64,000 nt of DNA from Sphingobacterium sp. ML3W (GTDB lineage Bacteria > Bacteroidota > Bacteroidia > Sphingobacteriales > Sphingobacteriaceae). Below are positions 25,141 to 35,126 of this stretch, one piece after another. The position numbers and the translations under genes are program-made. Numbering within the stretch: position 1 is the first letter of the stretch; each line of letters begins with the position of its first letter. The notes below the pieces were generated by a model. It was given only the letters and a program-made list of their open reading frames with translations. It had not been told where the DNA came from and did not search any database. Location of the stretch: the NCBI RefSeq assembly GCF_000747525.1, contig NZ_CP009278.1, forward strand, positions 682,001 through 746,000, written 5' to 3'.

Positions 25141-27312
25141 ATGAGTTATAACGAAATCAAAACAGTAATTGATATGGGCAATGGCTCCCAGATCGAGCTT
25201 TCTACTGGTAAATTGGCTAAACAGGCTGATGGTGCAGTAGTTTTAAAACAAGGTGATACGATGATTCTTGCGACGGTAGTTTCTGCTAAAGAAGCGAAAT
25301 CTGGAGTTGACTTTTTACCTTTGTCAGTAGATTACCAAGAAAAATATGCGGCTACAGGTCGTATTCCTGGTGGTTTCTTACGTCGTGAAGCACGTTTGTC
25401 AGATTACGAGATTTTAATTTCTCGTTTGGTTGATAGAGCTTTACGTCCTTTATTCCCTGAAAATTATCACGCAGATACACAAGTGATGATCTCTTTGATC
25501 TCTGCAGATAAAGATATTATGCCAGATGCATTAGCTGGTTTAGCAGCTTCTGCTGCTATTGCAGTGTCTGATATTCCTTTCAATGGTCCTATTTCAGAAG
25601 TTCGCGTAGCGAAAATCGATGGACAATTGGTGATCAATCCAAAAATGTCTGAATTAGAAAGAGCAACTTTAGAATTCATCGTTGCTGGTTCTGCTCAAGA
25701 TATTGGTATGGTTGAGGGTGAATGTAGCGAAATTTCTGAGGCTGAAATGGTAGAAGCAATTGCTTTTGCGCATGAAGCGATCAAAAAACAAGTTGCTGCT
25801 CAAGTTGAATTGGCTAACTTAGTTGGTAAGAAAGTAAAACGTGAGTACAACCACGAACCTACAAATGATACGTTGAGAGCTGAAATCTTCAGCGCAACTT
25901 ACGATAAAGTATATGCAGTTGCTGCTTCAGCGTCTGCTAAGCATGATCGTTCTGAAGCTTTCGCGAAGATTGCCGACGAATTCAGAGCTACTCTTCCTGA
26001 AGAATTGGATGAGGATACTAAATTCTTATTCAAAAAATACTTTCACGATGTACAATATGATGCCGTTCGTAATTTAGTATTGGATGAAGGAAAACGTCTT
26101 GACGGTCGTGATGTACGTACAGTACGTCCTATCTGGTCAGAAGTAAATTACTTACCAGCAGCTCACGGTTCAGCAGTATTTACACGTGGTGAAACACAAG
26201 CATTGACTTCGGTAACTTTAGGTGCTAAAGATGCAGAACAAATGATTGATGGTGCATTCATCAACGGTTATAATAAATTTATCCTTCACTATAACTTCCC
26301 GGCATTCTCTACAGGTGAAACTAGACCAAATAGAGGTCCAGGCCGTCGTGAAGTAGGTCACGGAAACTTGGCACTACGTTCATTGAGACAAGTATTGCCT
26401 CCAGTAGCGGAGAATCCTTACACCATCCGTGTTGTTTCTGATATCTTAGAATCTAATGGTTCTTCTTCAATGGCAACAGTTTGTGCTGGTACATTGGCAT
26501 TATTAGACGCAGGTATTAAATTGAAAGCGCCAGTTTCTGGTATTGCTATGGGTTTAATCTCGGATGAGAAAACAGGTAAATATGCGATTCTTTCGGATAT
26601 CTTAGGTGATGAAGATCATTTGGGTGACATGGACTTTAAAGTAACAGGTACTGAAAAAGGTATCGTTGCTTGTCAAATGGACTTAAAGATCAATGGATTG
26701 AAATGGGAAGTATTAACACAGGCGTTGGATCAAGCGAAAGAGGCTCGTCTTCATATCTTAGGTGAGATGAAGAAAACGATTGCTGCTCCTCGTGAAGATT
26801 ACAAACCACATGCTCCTCGTATCGTTCAGATCATCATCGATAAAGAATTTATTGGTGCGATTATTGGCCCCGGTGGTAAAATCATCCAAGAAATGCAACG
26901 TGAAACTGGCGCTACTATCTCTATTGAAGAGGTAGATGGTAAAGGTATCGTTCAGATCTTTGCTGATAATAAAGCGGCAATTGATGATGCGAGTACACGT
27001 ATTAAGAATATCGCTGCTAAACCTGAGGTTGGAGCTACTTACGAAGGTAAGGTGAAGTCTATCATGCCTTTTGGTGCTTTCGTTGAAATCATGCCAGGAA
27101 AAGATGGTTTATTGCACATCTCTGAAATTGATTGGAAACGTTTTGAAACCATGGATGGTATCTTTACAGAAGGTGATCAAGTAACGGTTAAGTTATTGGA
27201 TATCGACAAGCAAGGTAAATTGAAACTTTCTCGTAAAGCTTTATTACCTCGTCCTCCTCGTGAAGACAAACCAGCTGATGAAGCTCCAAAAAATGATGCT
27301 CCTAAAGCGTAA
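25141..27312 (+). CDS. pnp: Polyribonucleotide nucleotidyltransferase (PNPase)
   Basis: A 3'-to-5' phosphorolytic exoribonuclease that degrades mRNA in the cytosol. The order is a first RNase PH domain (about 15-145), a helical linker, a second RNase PH domain (about 320-545) with [20 protein letters not shown] and the [10 protein letters not shown] segment carrying the metal-binding Asp residues, a KH domain ([13 protein letters not shown]) and an S1 domain ([11 protein letters not shown]) followed by a charged tail. 723 residues is the usual length. It has its own promoter and terminator. Confidence 0.97.
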   Translation: MSYNEIKTVIDMGNGSQIELSTGKLAKQADGAVVLKQGDTMILATVVSAKEAKSGVDFLPLSVDYQEKYAATGRIPGGFLRREARLSDYEILISRLVDRALRPLFPENYHADTQVMISLISADKDIMPDALAGLAASAAIAVSDIPFNGPISEVRVAKIDGQLVINPKMSELERATLEFIVAGSAQDIGMVEGECSEISEAEMVEAIAFAHEAIKKQVAAQVELANLVGKKVKREYNHEPTNDTLRAEIFSATYDKVYAVAASASAKHDRSEAFAKIADEFRATLPEELDEDTKFLFKKYFHDVQYDAVRNLVLDEGKRLDGRDVRTVRPIWSEVNYLPAAHGSAVFTRGETQALTSVTLGAKDAEQMIDGAFINGYNKFILHYNFPAFSTGETRPNRGPGRREVGHGNLALRSLRQVLPPVAENPYTIRVVSDILESNGSSSMATVCAGTLALLDAGIKLKAPVSGIAMGLISDEKTGKYAILSDILGDEDHLGDMDFKVTGTEKGIVACQMDLKINGLKWEVLTQALDQAKEARLHILGEMKKTIAAPREDYKPHAPRIVQIIIDKEFIGAIIGPGGKIIQEMQRETGATISIEEVDGKGIVQIFADNKAAIDDASTRIKNIAAKPEVGATYEGKVKSIMPFGAFVEIMPGKDGLLHISEIDWKRFETMDGIFTEGDQVTVKLLDIDKQGKLKLSRKALLPRPPREDKPADEAPKNDAPKA

Positions 27313-27332
27313 GTTATAAAAACTTAAATATT

Positions 27333-27362
27333 AAAAAAGCTCACTGAAAAGTGAGCTTTTTT
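27333..27362 (+). terminator. pnp terminator
   Basis: A perfect 12-bp stem (27333-27344 with 27351-27362) and a 6-nt loop, with the T run continuing after the 3' arm. Confidence 0.88.
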
Positions 27363-27375
27363 TTGGTTGACAAAA

Positions 27376-27406
27376 AAAACAGGCTGTCTTATTGACAGCC
27401 TGTTTT
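27376..27406 (-). terminator. Terminator of the DUF493 gene
   Basis: A perfect 13-bp stem (27376-27388 with 27394-27406) and a 5-nt loop; on the minus strand a T run follows. It lies 8 bp after the stop codon. Confidence 0.85.
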
Positions 27407-27413
27407 CGTCTTA

Positions 27414-27740
27414 TTATAACATTATAACAGATTCTATTTTCGATACTTCTTTGTAATAATCAATTACTTCATCTGCATTGTTCACAAAAGTCTCAACCGT
27501 GATGGATTTGTATTTACCACCAGATGATTCTTTTTCAGCATATTTGGTACTAGCATGTGTAAATACCTGCTTTACTTGCGCTATTTTTTCCAAATCGGCT
27601 TTTACAATGAATTTGAATTTGTACAAGGATGGAAATTTTTCTACAGCAATTAATTTTTCTCTGAAATTGGTGTAGAAGTCTTTATTGTTATCTCCGTCTT
27701 GGATATCTTCTATGTTGATGTTGTTGTTCAATTCTGACAT
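27414..27740 (-). CDS. DUF493 (YbeD-like) small protein
   Basis: A protein of 108 residues. An acidic, Asn-rich start (about 1-22) precedes a ferredoxin-like domain with FPSLYKFKFIVKA and GGKYKSITVETFV, which match the DUF493/YbeD family. Members are small ACT-like proteins of unknown role. An unusually clear GGAG ribosome binding site (AAGGAGAT) stands about 6 bp before the ATG, rare in this window. It lies 60 bp downstream of the DhaKL gene on the same strand and may be co-transcribed. Confidence 0.82.
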   Translation of the reverse strand: MSELNNNINIEDIQDGDNNKDFYTNFREKLIAVEKFPSLYKFKFIVKADLEKIAQVKQVFTHASTKYAEKESSGGKYKSITVETFVNNADEVIDYYKEVSKIESVIML

Positions 27741-27800
27741 TTTTAATCTCCTTATTTTAGCCTAACTAATACAATAATTGTACCTTGGCTTTTTTGGTGT

Positions 27801-29432
27801 CTATTTGGCAGTTTTTAGTGCTAATTGTTCAAATATACGTGCTACAATTTCAGCTCCTGGATCTACGATATTTTTCAAAGTCTCTTCATTTAAATACGAT
27901 GACCTTCCGAAATTTGTTTTGGTGATTTTCTTAGTGCTTTCAGCACCCTGTCTGGCAGCGTCAGCAATTTGTGTTAAATCTTTTTTGTCAGATATTGCTT
28001 TGAAAGCTGGACTTAAAGCATCTATCATCGTACGGGCACCCTCTTTCGCTCCTCCGTATGCCATCATTTGATCTAAACCCGCTGATAGAGCTGTTCCTAA
28101 ATTTTGGTTTACTGAATATGCTTCTGCTGCTTTTGTAAACATGATGGAAAGTAATACTCCAGATGATCCTCCTGCATCACGAGCCGTTAATCGACCTATA
28201 GTTGCAAGTAAAGCTTGAATGTCATCGTAGGGAAGTTGTTGCGCGTAACGTGTAATTTGGTTTCCTATAATAGCAAAAGTGGAACCTGCATCGCCATCAC
28301 CTACTAATTGATCAATAGCATTCAATTCTGTTTCAGATTTAATCAATAGCGCTGTAATTTCTTTAATAATTATTTCATTTTTTGCATTTGAAGAGGCTTT
28401 TGATTGTATTATTTTTGGTAAATCTGGAACCTCCATGTAGTCAGGTTTTCTGATTTGTTGTAATTGAAACCAGTTACTATTTGAATCTGCTGCTAACGCT
28501 TCTAATACAGCAGGTGTTTCTTTTATAAGTGTAATGGAAATACCTTTCATATTGAGTGCTGTCATGAAAGTATGTGGGCCTAGGATATGGTTGACAACTG
28601 GCTGTAAATCTTTTTGGTGTAATAATGAATTAAGAATTACAGAAAGTTCTAAAGAAGTTACCGTTCCTAGATTGTTCAGTAATAGCGTATATTTTGAATC
28701 CGTAGTGAGGTAGGGGATTAATAGATCGACGGCTTCTTTTAATAAATTATCTGCTGTTGAGTAAGGAATGGTTTTAATGCCAGGCTCACCATGAATACCT
28801 AGTCCTAATTCAGCTTGATCTTCATGAAGACGTTCAGGTGCTTGTTGATCAAATTTTTGACAAGAGGTTAATGATAACCCTATAGTGAACGTATCATTTA
28901 ATGCCTCTTCAACGATTTGTTTAATTTCGATTAGGGATTTTCCTTTTTCAGCATAATAGCCTGCGATTTTGTGAGCAAGAATAGTACCTGCCAAGCCACG
29001 TCTTTTTCCAGATGTTCCAAGTGCAATATCATCTCCTACAATGACCATTTCTACCTGGTATCCTAAAGCTTTTGCCTGTTCTGCTGCTAAGCCGAAATTT
29101 AATCGGTCACCTGTGTAATTTTTGATAATCAAAAGACAACCAGATTCTCCGGTTGTGCTGATAATGGCCGTGAGTACGGCGTCAACAGAGGGGCTCGCGA
29201 AAATCTCTCCACAAACGGCGGCTGTCAATAGTCCTTTTCCAACAAAACCAACATGCGCTGGTTCGTGACCAGATCCTCCACCAGAAATAAGCGATACTTT
29301 TTTCTTATCCCAATCTGAACGAATGACGACATTGACTTCGTCTGATTTGATTCTTTTTAAGGGCTGGTGTAAAAGAGATACCTGCAAAGCTTCTTGGAGG
29401 ATATCCTTGGGATTATTGATGAAAAATTTCAT
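27801..29432 (-). CDS. Fused DhaK-DhaL dihydroxyacetone (triose) kinase
   Basis: Phosphorylates dihydroxyacetone, or a related short ketose, using ATP. The DhaK domain (about 1-330) holds the GGGSGHEPAH motif and H214 (LGIHGEPG), which forms the covalent hemiaminal with substrate. The DhaL domain (about 350-540) binds the nucleotide: VGDGDAGSTF carries the Mg-binding Asp residues and DAGGSSG follows. The single-chain form points to an ATP-dependent enzyme rather than the PTS-dependent three-protein form; no DhaM or EI/HPr gene is nearby. Cytosolic. The physiological substrate is not certain. Confidence 0.92.
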   Translation of the reverse strand: MKFFINNPKDILQEALQVSLLHQPLKRIKSDEVNVVIRSDWDKKKVSLISGGGSGHEPAHVGFVGKGLLTAAVCGEIFASPSVDAVLTAIISTTGESGCLLIIKNYTGDRLNFGLAAEQAKALGYQVEMVIVGDDIALGTSGKRRGLAGTILAHKIAGYYAEKGKSLIEIKQIVEEALNDTFTIGLSLTSCQKFDQQAPERLHEDQAELGLGIHGEPGIKTIPYSTADNLLKEAVDLLIPYLTTDSKYTLLLNNLGTVTSLELSVILNSLLHQKDLQPVVNHILGPHTFMTALNMKGISITLIKETPAVLEALAADSNSNWFQLQQIRKPDYMEVPDLPKIIQSKASSNAKNEIIIKEITALLIKSETELNAIDQLVGDGDAGSTFAIIGNQITRYAQQLPYDDIQALLATIGRLTARDAGGSSGVLLSIMFTKAAEAYSVNQNLGTALSAGLDQMMAYGGAKEGARTMIDALSPAFKAISDKKDLTQIADAARQGAESTKKITKTNFGRSSYLNEETLKNIVDPGAEIVARIFEQLALKTAK

Positions 29433-29531
29433 TCCTTATGAATTTTAGTTACTTTCGATTATTCAAATGAAAGCTGATTTTATTATAAAGTGTAATGTGT
29501 CAAAATTAAAGAAATAAATCATTTAAAAATA

Positions 29532-29558
29532 AAAAAGACAGCTTTTAGCTGTCTTTTT
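29532..29558 (-). terminator. Terminator of the GH92 gene
   Basis: A perfect 12-bp stem (29532-29543 with 29547-29558) and a TTT loop; the minus-strand 3' arm ends in T residues. It lies 8 bp after the GH92 stop codon. Confidence 0.83.
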
Positions 29559-29566
29559 ATTCCTTC

Positions 29567-31849
29567 CTAGTTATTGACTGAGACGGGCCTATCTTGTACT
29601 GCTTTTCCCCAGTTCTTGTTTGGTGTACTGCTCATCTCAATTTCGATCGTTCCTCCTTTTAAGATGTCTTCATAGGTGATGTATGATTTTGAGTAGGCGC
29701 TACCATTACGTTTGATGTTTTTAATATAGCTGTTCTTTTTAGCTTGGTTTTTAACCACTATGTTCAATTGTTTTCCGTTTGGAAGACTCATAGTCGCTTT
29801 CTCCATCAAAGGAGAGCCAAAGACGTATATACCGCTAATAGGGTTTAAAGGATACATACCCATGGCAGAGAATACATACCAAGCACTCATCTGTCCTGCG
29901 TCATCATTACCACATAGTCCATTTGGTTTGCTCGTGTAGAACTCTGTCATGGCTTTACGGACAAGCGCTGAGCCTTTCCAAGGTTCTCCTGCGTAAGCAT
30001 GTAGATAAGGAACATGGTGATTCGGCTCGTTTCCTTGCGCGTACTGACCGATAAGGCCGGTGATATCATTCGATGCTTCGTCGCCCAAATCGGATGACAT
30101 GGTTGTGAATTCATCTAATTTTTTCAAAAAGTTTTTGTCTCCTCCAAAGAGGTTGATCAAACCCTTAACATCTTGAGGCACCAACCAAGTATATTGCCAA
30201 GCATTCCCTTCACAATAATCATTTTCACGGTGTTTGGCCATCAAAGCATTGAAGGGTCTTCTGAACTCACCTGTTGCTTTTCTTCCAACAAAGTGACCGA
30301 CTTCTTTGTCGAAATATTGTTCATATAGTTTATATCTCTTTTGGAAGTAAATAGCATCTTCTTTTTTACCGAGTTTCTCTGCCATTTTGAATGCACTGTA
30401 ATCTGCAATAGCATATTCCAATGCCCATGCTACAGATTCGTGATCCATGCTGTCTATAGGGATATACGTTAGGTCACGAACGAATTTCAAACCATTGTCA
30501 TAGCCCATTGCAGTTGTTTTGACTGCTTCCCAAGCCAATTCATAGTCTTTTTCATCCAAGATTCCTTTTATGACTGCATCGGCAACTACTGGTATAGCCG
30601 GTAGGCCTACCATCGTATTGGTTTCGTTGCCTTGTAAGTGCCATATGGGTAGTTTGCCCTGTTGCTGATAGATGGCCAACATGGTTTTAATAAAATCTTG
30701 ATTGATCTTACGATCTTCTAATAAATTCATCAATGGATGTAGTCCACGGTAGGTATCCCATAATGAAAAAACGGTGTGATTCGTGAAATCTTGCTTCTCG
30801 TACACTTGTTTATCTGTGCCTAGGTAATCGCCATTTGCATCGTTGAAAATTGTTGGGGCAAAATAGGTATGATAGAGTGCGGTGTAGAATATCGTTTTGG
30901 TATCTGCGTCTCCTTCAAATTGGATTTTATTCAACGTGCTATTCCATTTGTCGTTTGCTTGTTTTTTCGTTTGCGCAAAATTCCAAGTAGGAATTTCTAC
31001 TTGTATGTTTTCTAACGCATTTATTGTGCTCACGGCTGAAATACCTACTTTCACTTCGATGGTTTTATTTTTGATTGCATCAAAAAACAAAGCCGCTTTA
31101 ATGGCTTGGCCTTTTACTGTGGAAGAACCAAACTTTTGATCGTTATCATCGTAGAATTGTACCTTTTGGATTGGGACTGATGTTCTTAATGCAAAATATA
31201 CTTTTTGATCGCTTGCCCATCCTGAAGAAAAGCGGTAGCCAACAAAAGTGCTGTCGTTGATTTGCTTGATATAAGAGTCTGTTGTCTTGTCCCAATTCAT
31301 TTTAAAGGAGAGGTCAATGAATAGGTGGGCATTGTCCGATTTATTGTAGACATATTGATGGTAACCTACACGTTCGGTGGCGGTCAGATTAGCCTGTACT
31401 TGGTAATCGTCCAATTGCACGCTGTAGAATCCCGGTTGGGCAATTTCATTTTCTTTTTTAAAGCTAGATCCGTAACCTGTATCCATCTTATTGAATTCTG
31501 CCGGCTTCAATTGTACTTTTCCGTTTGCTGGTACAATCATGATATCATTGAGGTCACCGATTCCTGTTCCGCTCAGATGTGTATGTGTAAATCCTAATAT
31601 TTCTTTGCTTTTGTAATTGTATCCACTGCACCAATCCCAACCATTGAATTGGTCCCAAGTTTGGGCGATTTGTGATGGTCCCAATTGTACTGCTCCTAGT
31701 GGAACATTGGCGCCTACGAATACATGGCCATGATCTTCGGAACCTATTAATGGGTTGACGTAAGGTGTCAAATTTTGTTGTGCTACTAGACTTAAGGGTG
31801 ATAATGCAAGAATGCTGAATAAAAATTTATTGTAATTCAATCGAATCAT
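29567..31849 (-). CDS. Secreted GH92 alpha-mannosidase
   Basis: A calcium-dependent inverting exo-alpha-mannosidase, typically acting on alpha-1,2-linked mannose of N-glycans or mannans. The signal peptide ends near SLVAQ. The N-terminal beta-sandwich begins YVNPLIGSEDHGHVFVG and the (alpha/alpha)6 catalytic domain contains QGNEPNHHVPYLH and GNDDAGQMSAWYVFSA, both hallmarks of the family. 760 residues is a normal length. Divergent from a LacI-type regulator, which probably controls it. Linkage specificity cannot be fixed from sequence. Confidence 0.94.
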   Translation of the reverse strand: MIRLNYNKFLFSILALSPLSLVAQQNLTPYVNPLIGSEDHGHVFVGANVPLGAVQLGPSQIAQTWDQFNGWDWCSGYNYKSKEILGFTHTHLSGTGIGDLNDIMIVPANGKVQLKPAEFNKMDTGYGSSFKKENEIAQPGFYSVQLDDYQVQANLTATERVGYHQYVYNKSDNAHLFIDLSFKMNWDKTTDSYIKQINDSTFVGYRFSSGWASDQKVYFALRTSVPIQKVQFYDDNDQKFGSSTVKGQAIKAALFFDAIKNKTIEVKVGISAVSTINALENIQVEIPTWNFAQTKKQANDKWNSTLNKIQFEGDADTKTIFYTALYHTYFAPTIFNDANGDYLGTDKQVYEKQDFTNHTVFSLWDTYRGLHPLMNLLEDRKINQDFIKTMLAIYQQQGKLPIWHLQGNETNTMVGLPAIPVVADAVIKGILDEKDYELAWEAVKTTAMGYDNGLKFVRDLTYIPIDSMDHESVAWALEYAIADYSAFKMAEKLGKKEDAIYFQKRYKLYEQYFDKEVGHFVGRKATGEFRRPFNALMAKHRENDYCEGNAWQYTWLVPQDVKGLINLFGGDKNFLKKLDEFTTMSSDLGDEASNDITGLIGQYAQGNEPNHHVPYLHAYAGEPWKGSALVRKAMTEFYTSKPNGLCGNDDAGQMSAWYVFSAMGMYPLNPISGIYVFGSPLMEKATMSLPNGKQLNIVVKNQAKKNSYIKNIKRNGSAYSKSYITYEDILKGGTIEIEMSSTPNKNWGKAVQDRPVSVNN

Positions 31850-31920
31850 AAGTAATTAATTTGGTCTCATTTAAGGGCGAAATATAGTATTTTTTTTGTT
31901 TAATAAAACCTTTTAGCTTA

Positions 31921-31992
31921 AATATTTTTAGATTATATGGCATTAATTATATAATTTTTTTTAGTTTAGTAACTGATAAATCTAAAAATATT
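31921..31992. promoter_or_regulatory. 14-bp inverted repeat in the GH92-LacI intergenic region
   Basis: Perfect arms 31921-31934 and 31979-31992 (AATATTTTTAGATT and its complement), centres 58 bp apart, in the 150-bp divergent region. Candidate operator pair for the LacI protein, ending 7 bp before its start codon. Confidence 0.45.
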
Positions 31993-31999
31993 ATACTTA

Positions 32000-33001
32000 A
32001 TGAAGAAAAGAATTTTGATTAGTGACATCGCTAAAGCTTTAGGGGTTTCGGTTACGACAGTATCTTTTATATTGAATGATAAGGCCAAAGAAAAGCGGAT
32101 CAGTGAGTCATTGACAAAGCGTGTTCTTGATTATGTGAAAAAAGTGGGTTATAAACCCAATGAACTAGCCAAGAGTTTGCGTACAGGTAAGACGAAAATT
32201 ATCGGATTAATTATTGAGGATATTTCAAATCCATTTTTTAGTAATATAGCGCGCTTGATCGAGACAAAGGTCTATGAGCAGGGTTATCGGATTATTTATT
32301 GTAGTACGAATAACGATACTGAGAAGACGAAGGAGTTGATTGGTATGTTCAATGATAGGCAGGTGGATGGTTTTATCATTACGCCTTCTGAGGGTATAGA
32401 GGATACGATTTCAAATTTATTGCAAGCAAACGTGCCTGTGGTTTTATTTGATCGTTACTTGCCAGAAGTGGAGACTGACTATGTGATCGCGGATAACTTT
32501 CAAGGTTCGTTTGATGCGACTGTTCATTTTAATGAACAGGGATATAAGCGTATTGGTCTGGTTTCACTATATTCGAATCAAACGCAGATGCGTGACCGAT
32601 TGGATGGGTACATGAAGGCTATGGATCAATTTAAGAAGCAGGCGTATATTAAAAAGATCCAACTGGATGTTTCGGAGGAGGAGGCTATGGATGAGCTGCA
32701 TGAGTTTGTGGTAGACAATCGGTTGGATGCTGTCTTATTTGCGACCAACTATCTGGCCATTACCGGTCTTAAATCGGGTAAGAGAAATGAATACAAATTG
32801 CCTGCATTGATTGCATTTGATGATCATACGCTTTTCAAATTGCATGAGCCTGCTATTACGGTTGTTTCTCAACCTATTGAAGAGATTGCAAATCAGATTA
32901 TCAATATCTTACTTTTAAAATTACAAGGTAAAGCCAAGTCTATTAAATGCTTGACCTTACCCTGTGAGTTGAAAATACGCGAATCTTCTATTATGAAGTA
33001 G
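32000..33001 (+). CDS. LacI/GalR-family transcriptional regulator
   Basis: An N-terminal LacI helix-turn-helix ([19 protein letters not shown], about 7-25), a hinge helix region ([18 protein letters not shown]) and a periplasmic-binding-protein-like sugar-sensing domain (about 60-330) with [13 protein letters not shown] and [11 protein letters not shown]. All parts are complete in 333 residues. Divergent transcription from the GH92 gene makes that gene the likely target, with a mannose-related inducer (inference). Its 3' end overlaps the end of msrB on the other strand by 11 bp. Confidence 0.92.
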   Translation: MKKRILISDIAKALGVSVTTVSFILNDKAKEKRISESLTKRVLDYVKKVGYKPNELAKSLRTGKTKIIGLIIEDISNPFFSNIARLIETKVYEQGYRIIYCSTNNDTEKTKELIGMFNDRQVDGFIITPSEGIEDTISNLLQANVPVVLFDRYLPEVETDYVIADNFQGSFDATVHFNEQGYKRIGLVSLYSNQTQMRDRLDGYMKAMDQFKKQAYIKKIQLDVSEEEAMDELHEFVVDNRLDAVLFATNYLAITGLKSGKRNEYKLPALIAFDDHTLFKLHEPAITVVSQPIEEIANQIINILLLKLQGKAKSIKCLTLPCELKIRESSIMK

Positions 33002-33380
33002 ATTCGGTCGTATCTGCGACAAATTTCATAGCGATGGAATTAACGCAATGACGCATGTTTTTATCGGTTAATCTTTCACCGGTAAAAACATGGCCTAAAT
33101 GTGCACCGCATGTATTACATAGAATTTCTGTTCTTCTTCCATCGGCATCCGTTTCTTTTCGAATGGCACCTTTGATCTCATCGTCAAAACTTGGCCATCC
33201 ACATTGCGAATCAAATTTGTCTTCCGATCGGTAAAGGGCGGCGTTGCATCTTTTGCATACGTATGTTCCTTTGGTTTTGTTATCCAATAAAGTTCCTGTG
33301 TAAGGACGTTCTGTTCCTTTGTGAAGAATGACATGTTCTTCTTCGGATGTTAATGCATTGTATTTTTTTGAATCTTCCAT
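32991..33380 (-). CDS. msrB: Peptide-methionine (R)-S-oxide reductase MsrB
   Basis: Reduces methionine-R-sulfoxide in oxidised proteins. It has the SelR/MsrB fold with the structural zinc cysteines in two CxxC pairs (CKRC, CNTC), the motif CGWPSFDD and the catalytic Cys in MRHCVNS. An in-frame ATG at 33506 would add 42 residues with no family similarity; homology begins at [11 protein letters not shown], so I use 33380 (129 residues). No signal peptide is seen from this start. Convergent with, and overlapping, the lacI-type gene. Confidence 0.92.
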   Translation of the reverse strand: MEDSKKYNALTSEEEHVILHKGTERPYTGTLLDNKTKGTYVCKRCNAALYRSEDKFDSQCGWPSFDDEIKGAIRKETDADGRRTEILCNTCGAHLGHVFTGERLTDKNMRHCVNSIAMKFVADTTESTS

Positions 33381-33822
33381 TGTATTAAAGATTAATGTCT
33401 GTACTGGGCGATATGAAGCTCTTGGAACGGATCTAGTCGTCAAAAAACCAAGCCCTATAAAATTAGCAATTTTTTCATGATAATCTATAGCTGTAAAGTT
33501 ACACATCTGTAATCAATTCTTTGTCAACATACTGTTATGAAGAAAGCTGAAGTGGGTAGGCTGTATTTTTTTATGTCATCTTTAAGTCTTAAATTTGGCG
33601 TTTATCGATTTCTGCCTCGAAGTACAAGAGGTGGTTTGTTCCCGCTCAATATAGTTGTTTTAATTTATTTAGAACGATTATAAATTGATAAATTACGTCA
33701 CAAAATTGTCAGGGATTTATTAATAAGTTATACTTTTGTGGCATTAATAGGCAGGGGTATGTTCTGTCTAGAATGGTGTTTAAATTTTTATATTCACAAA
33801 TAAATAGTATAAAGTGCTAAAT
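33381..33822. promoter_or_regulatory. Intergenic region upstream of the respiratory operon
   Basis: About 440 bp between divergent msrB and actA. I see no convincing gene in it. A candidate promoter element lies at 33731-33738, leaving an actA leader of roughly 80 nt. Confidence 0.5.
33731..33738 (+). promoter_or_regulatory. Candidate -7 element of the act-cox operon
   Basis: TACTTTTG matches TAnnTTTG. The nearest TTG upstream (33706-33708) is 22 nt away, a little longer than at rpsO and pnp. Confidence 0.5.
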
Positions 33823-35088
33823 ATGAGAAATGTCTCATCCGTTTTGGGAAAACTTGCGAGGATAGTGTCAATGAGTTTGGCGCTATTATTTGCCGTTACG
33901 ACGTTGCGTGCGCAAGATGTCAAGGAAGGTGAAAAAATCTTCAAATCTAAATGTGCAAGCTGTCACGCTATTGGTCAGAAGCGTGTTGGTCCTGCTTTAA
34001 AGGGTATTACCGATACAAAATCTGAAGAATGGTTGATTAAATGGGTTCAAAACTCAGCGGCTTTAATTAAGTCTGGAGATCCAGATGCTGTTGCAATCTT
34101 TGAGGAGTACAACAAGTCTGTAATGACAAACTTTACAGATATGCCAGATGAACAAGTGAAATCTGTGTTGGCTTATATCAAAGATGAATCTACAGAGAAG
34201 CCTAAAGAAGGTGGTACTGTTGGTGGTGGAGCTGCGAAAGATGACAATGCTAACTTATTTATGATCTTCGGATTGGTAGGTGTAGTTGTTTTGGCTATTG
34301 TTGTTATCGTAGTTTTAAACAGAGTAATCCGTACCTTAGAGAAAGTAATCGCTACTAATCAAGCTGCTATAGAGGCAGAAGAGGAGCCAAAAACGAGCAA
34401 GAAATTCCTTTCTTTCGCTCAAGGTTTTATTAAAAACAAAAAGTTAGTTGGTTTTGCTGTATTGATGTTGGTTGCTTTATTAGGTGTTGGTGGTTGGAAA
34501 ACGATGTGGAACGTAGGTGTTCATACAGGTTATCAACCGGTTCAACCCATTAAGTTCTCTCACCAATTGCATGCTGGTGTAAACAAGATTGAATGTCAAT
34601 ATTGTCATGGTGGCGCTTTTAAATCTAAAAATGCCTCTATTCCTTCTGCAAATGTTTGTATGAACTGTCACAATACAATAACCGGTTCGGAGCATTATGA
34701 TGGTGAGATTTCACCAGAAATTGCGAAAATCTACCGTGCGTTGGATTGGAATCCTGAGACACGTGCCTATGGTAATAATCCTAAGCCGATTCAGTGGGTT
34801 CGTATCCATAATTTACCAGATTTTGCTTACTTTAATCACTCTCAACACGTTACAGTGGCAGGAGTGGAGTGTCAAACATGTCACGGCCCTATAGAAACAA
34901 TGGAAGAAGTATATCAATACTCTCCTTTGACGATGAAGTGGTGTGTGGATTGTCACCAAACTACAGATGTGAAGTCAGATAACAAATACTACGAAGATTT
35001 AATCAAGGCGCATGAAAGCATCAAAAAAGGTGAGAAAATGACAGCGGCTATGATCGGTGGTCTTGAGTGTGGTAAATGTCACTATTAA
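33823..35088 (+). CDS. actA: Alternative complex III subunit ActA with extra N-terminal cytochrome c domain
   Basis: The multiheme electron-transfer subunit of ACIII (menaquinol oxidation). The signal peptide ends near LRAQ. A monoheme cytochrome c domain (CASCH, about residues 44-48) comes first, then a membrane helix (FMIFGLVGVVVLAIVVIVV), a charged linker, a second membrane helix (LVGFAVLMLVALLGVGGW) and the pentaheme ActA domain with CQYCH, CMNCH, CQTCH, CVDCH and CGKCH. Six CxxCH motifs in total. An ATG three codons upstream (33814) is possible; MRNVSS gives a cleaner signal sequence. First gene of the act-cox run. Confidence 0.93.
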   Translation: MRNVSSVLGKLARIVSMSLALLFAVTTLRAQDVKEGEKIFKSKCASCHAIGQKRVGPALKGITDTKSEEWLIKWVQNSAALIKSGDPDAVAIFEEYNKSVMTNFTDMPDEQVKSVLAYIKDESTEKPKEGGTVGGGAAKDDNANLFMIFGLVGVVVLAIVVIVVLNRVIRTLEKVIATNQAAIEAEEEPKTSKKFLSFAQGFIKNKKLVGFAVLMLVALLGVGGWKTMWNVGVHTGYQPVQPIKFSHQLHAGVNKIECQYCHGGAFKSKNASIPSANVCMNCHNTITGSEHYDGEISPEIAKIYRALDWNPETRAYGNNPKPIQWVRIHNLPDFAYFNHSQHVTVAGVECQTCHGPIETMEEVYQYSPLTMKWCVDCHQTTDVKSDNKYYEDLIKAHESIKKGEKMTAAMIGGLECGKCHY

Positions 35089-35126
35089 TAATTATTCAGA
35101 AATACGCAATCTTATATACAGCTTAA

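Noticed and set aside
33381-33506. N-terminal extension of MsrB from the ATG at 33506
   Set aside because: The 42 added residues have no family similarity and do not form a signal peptide; the internal ATG at 33380 starts the conserved protein.
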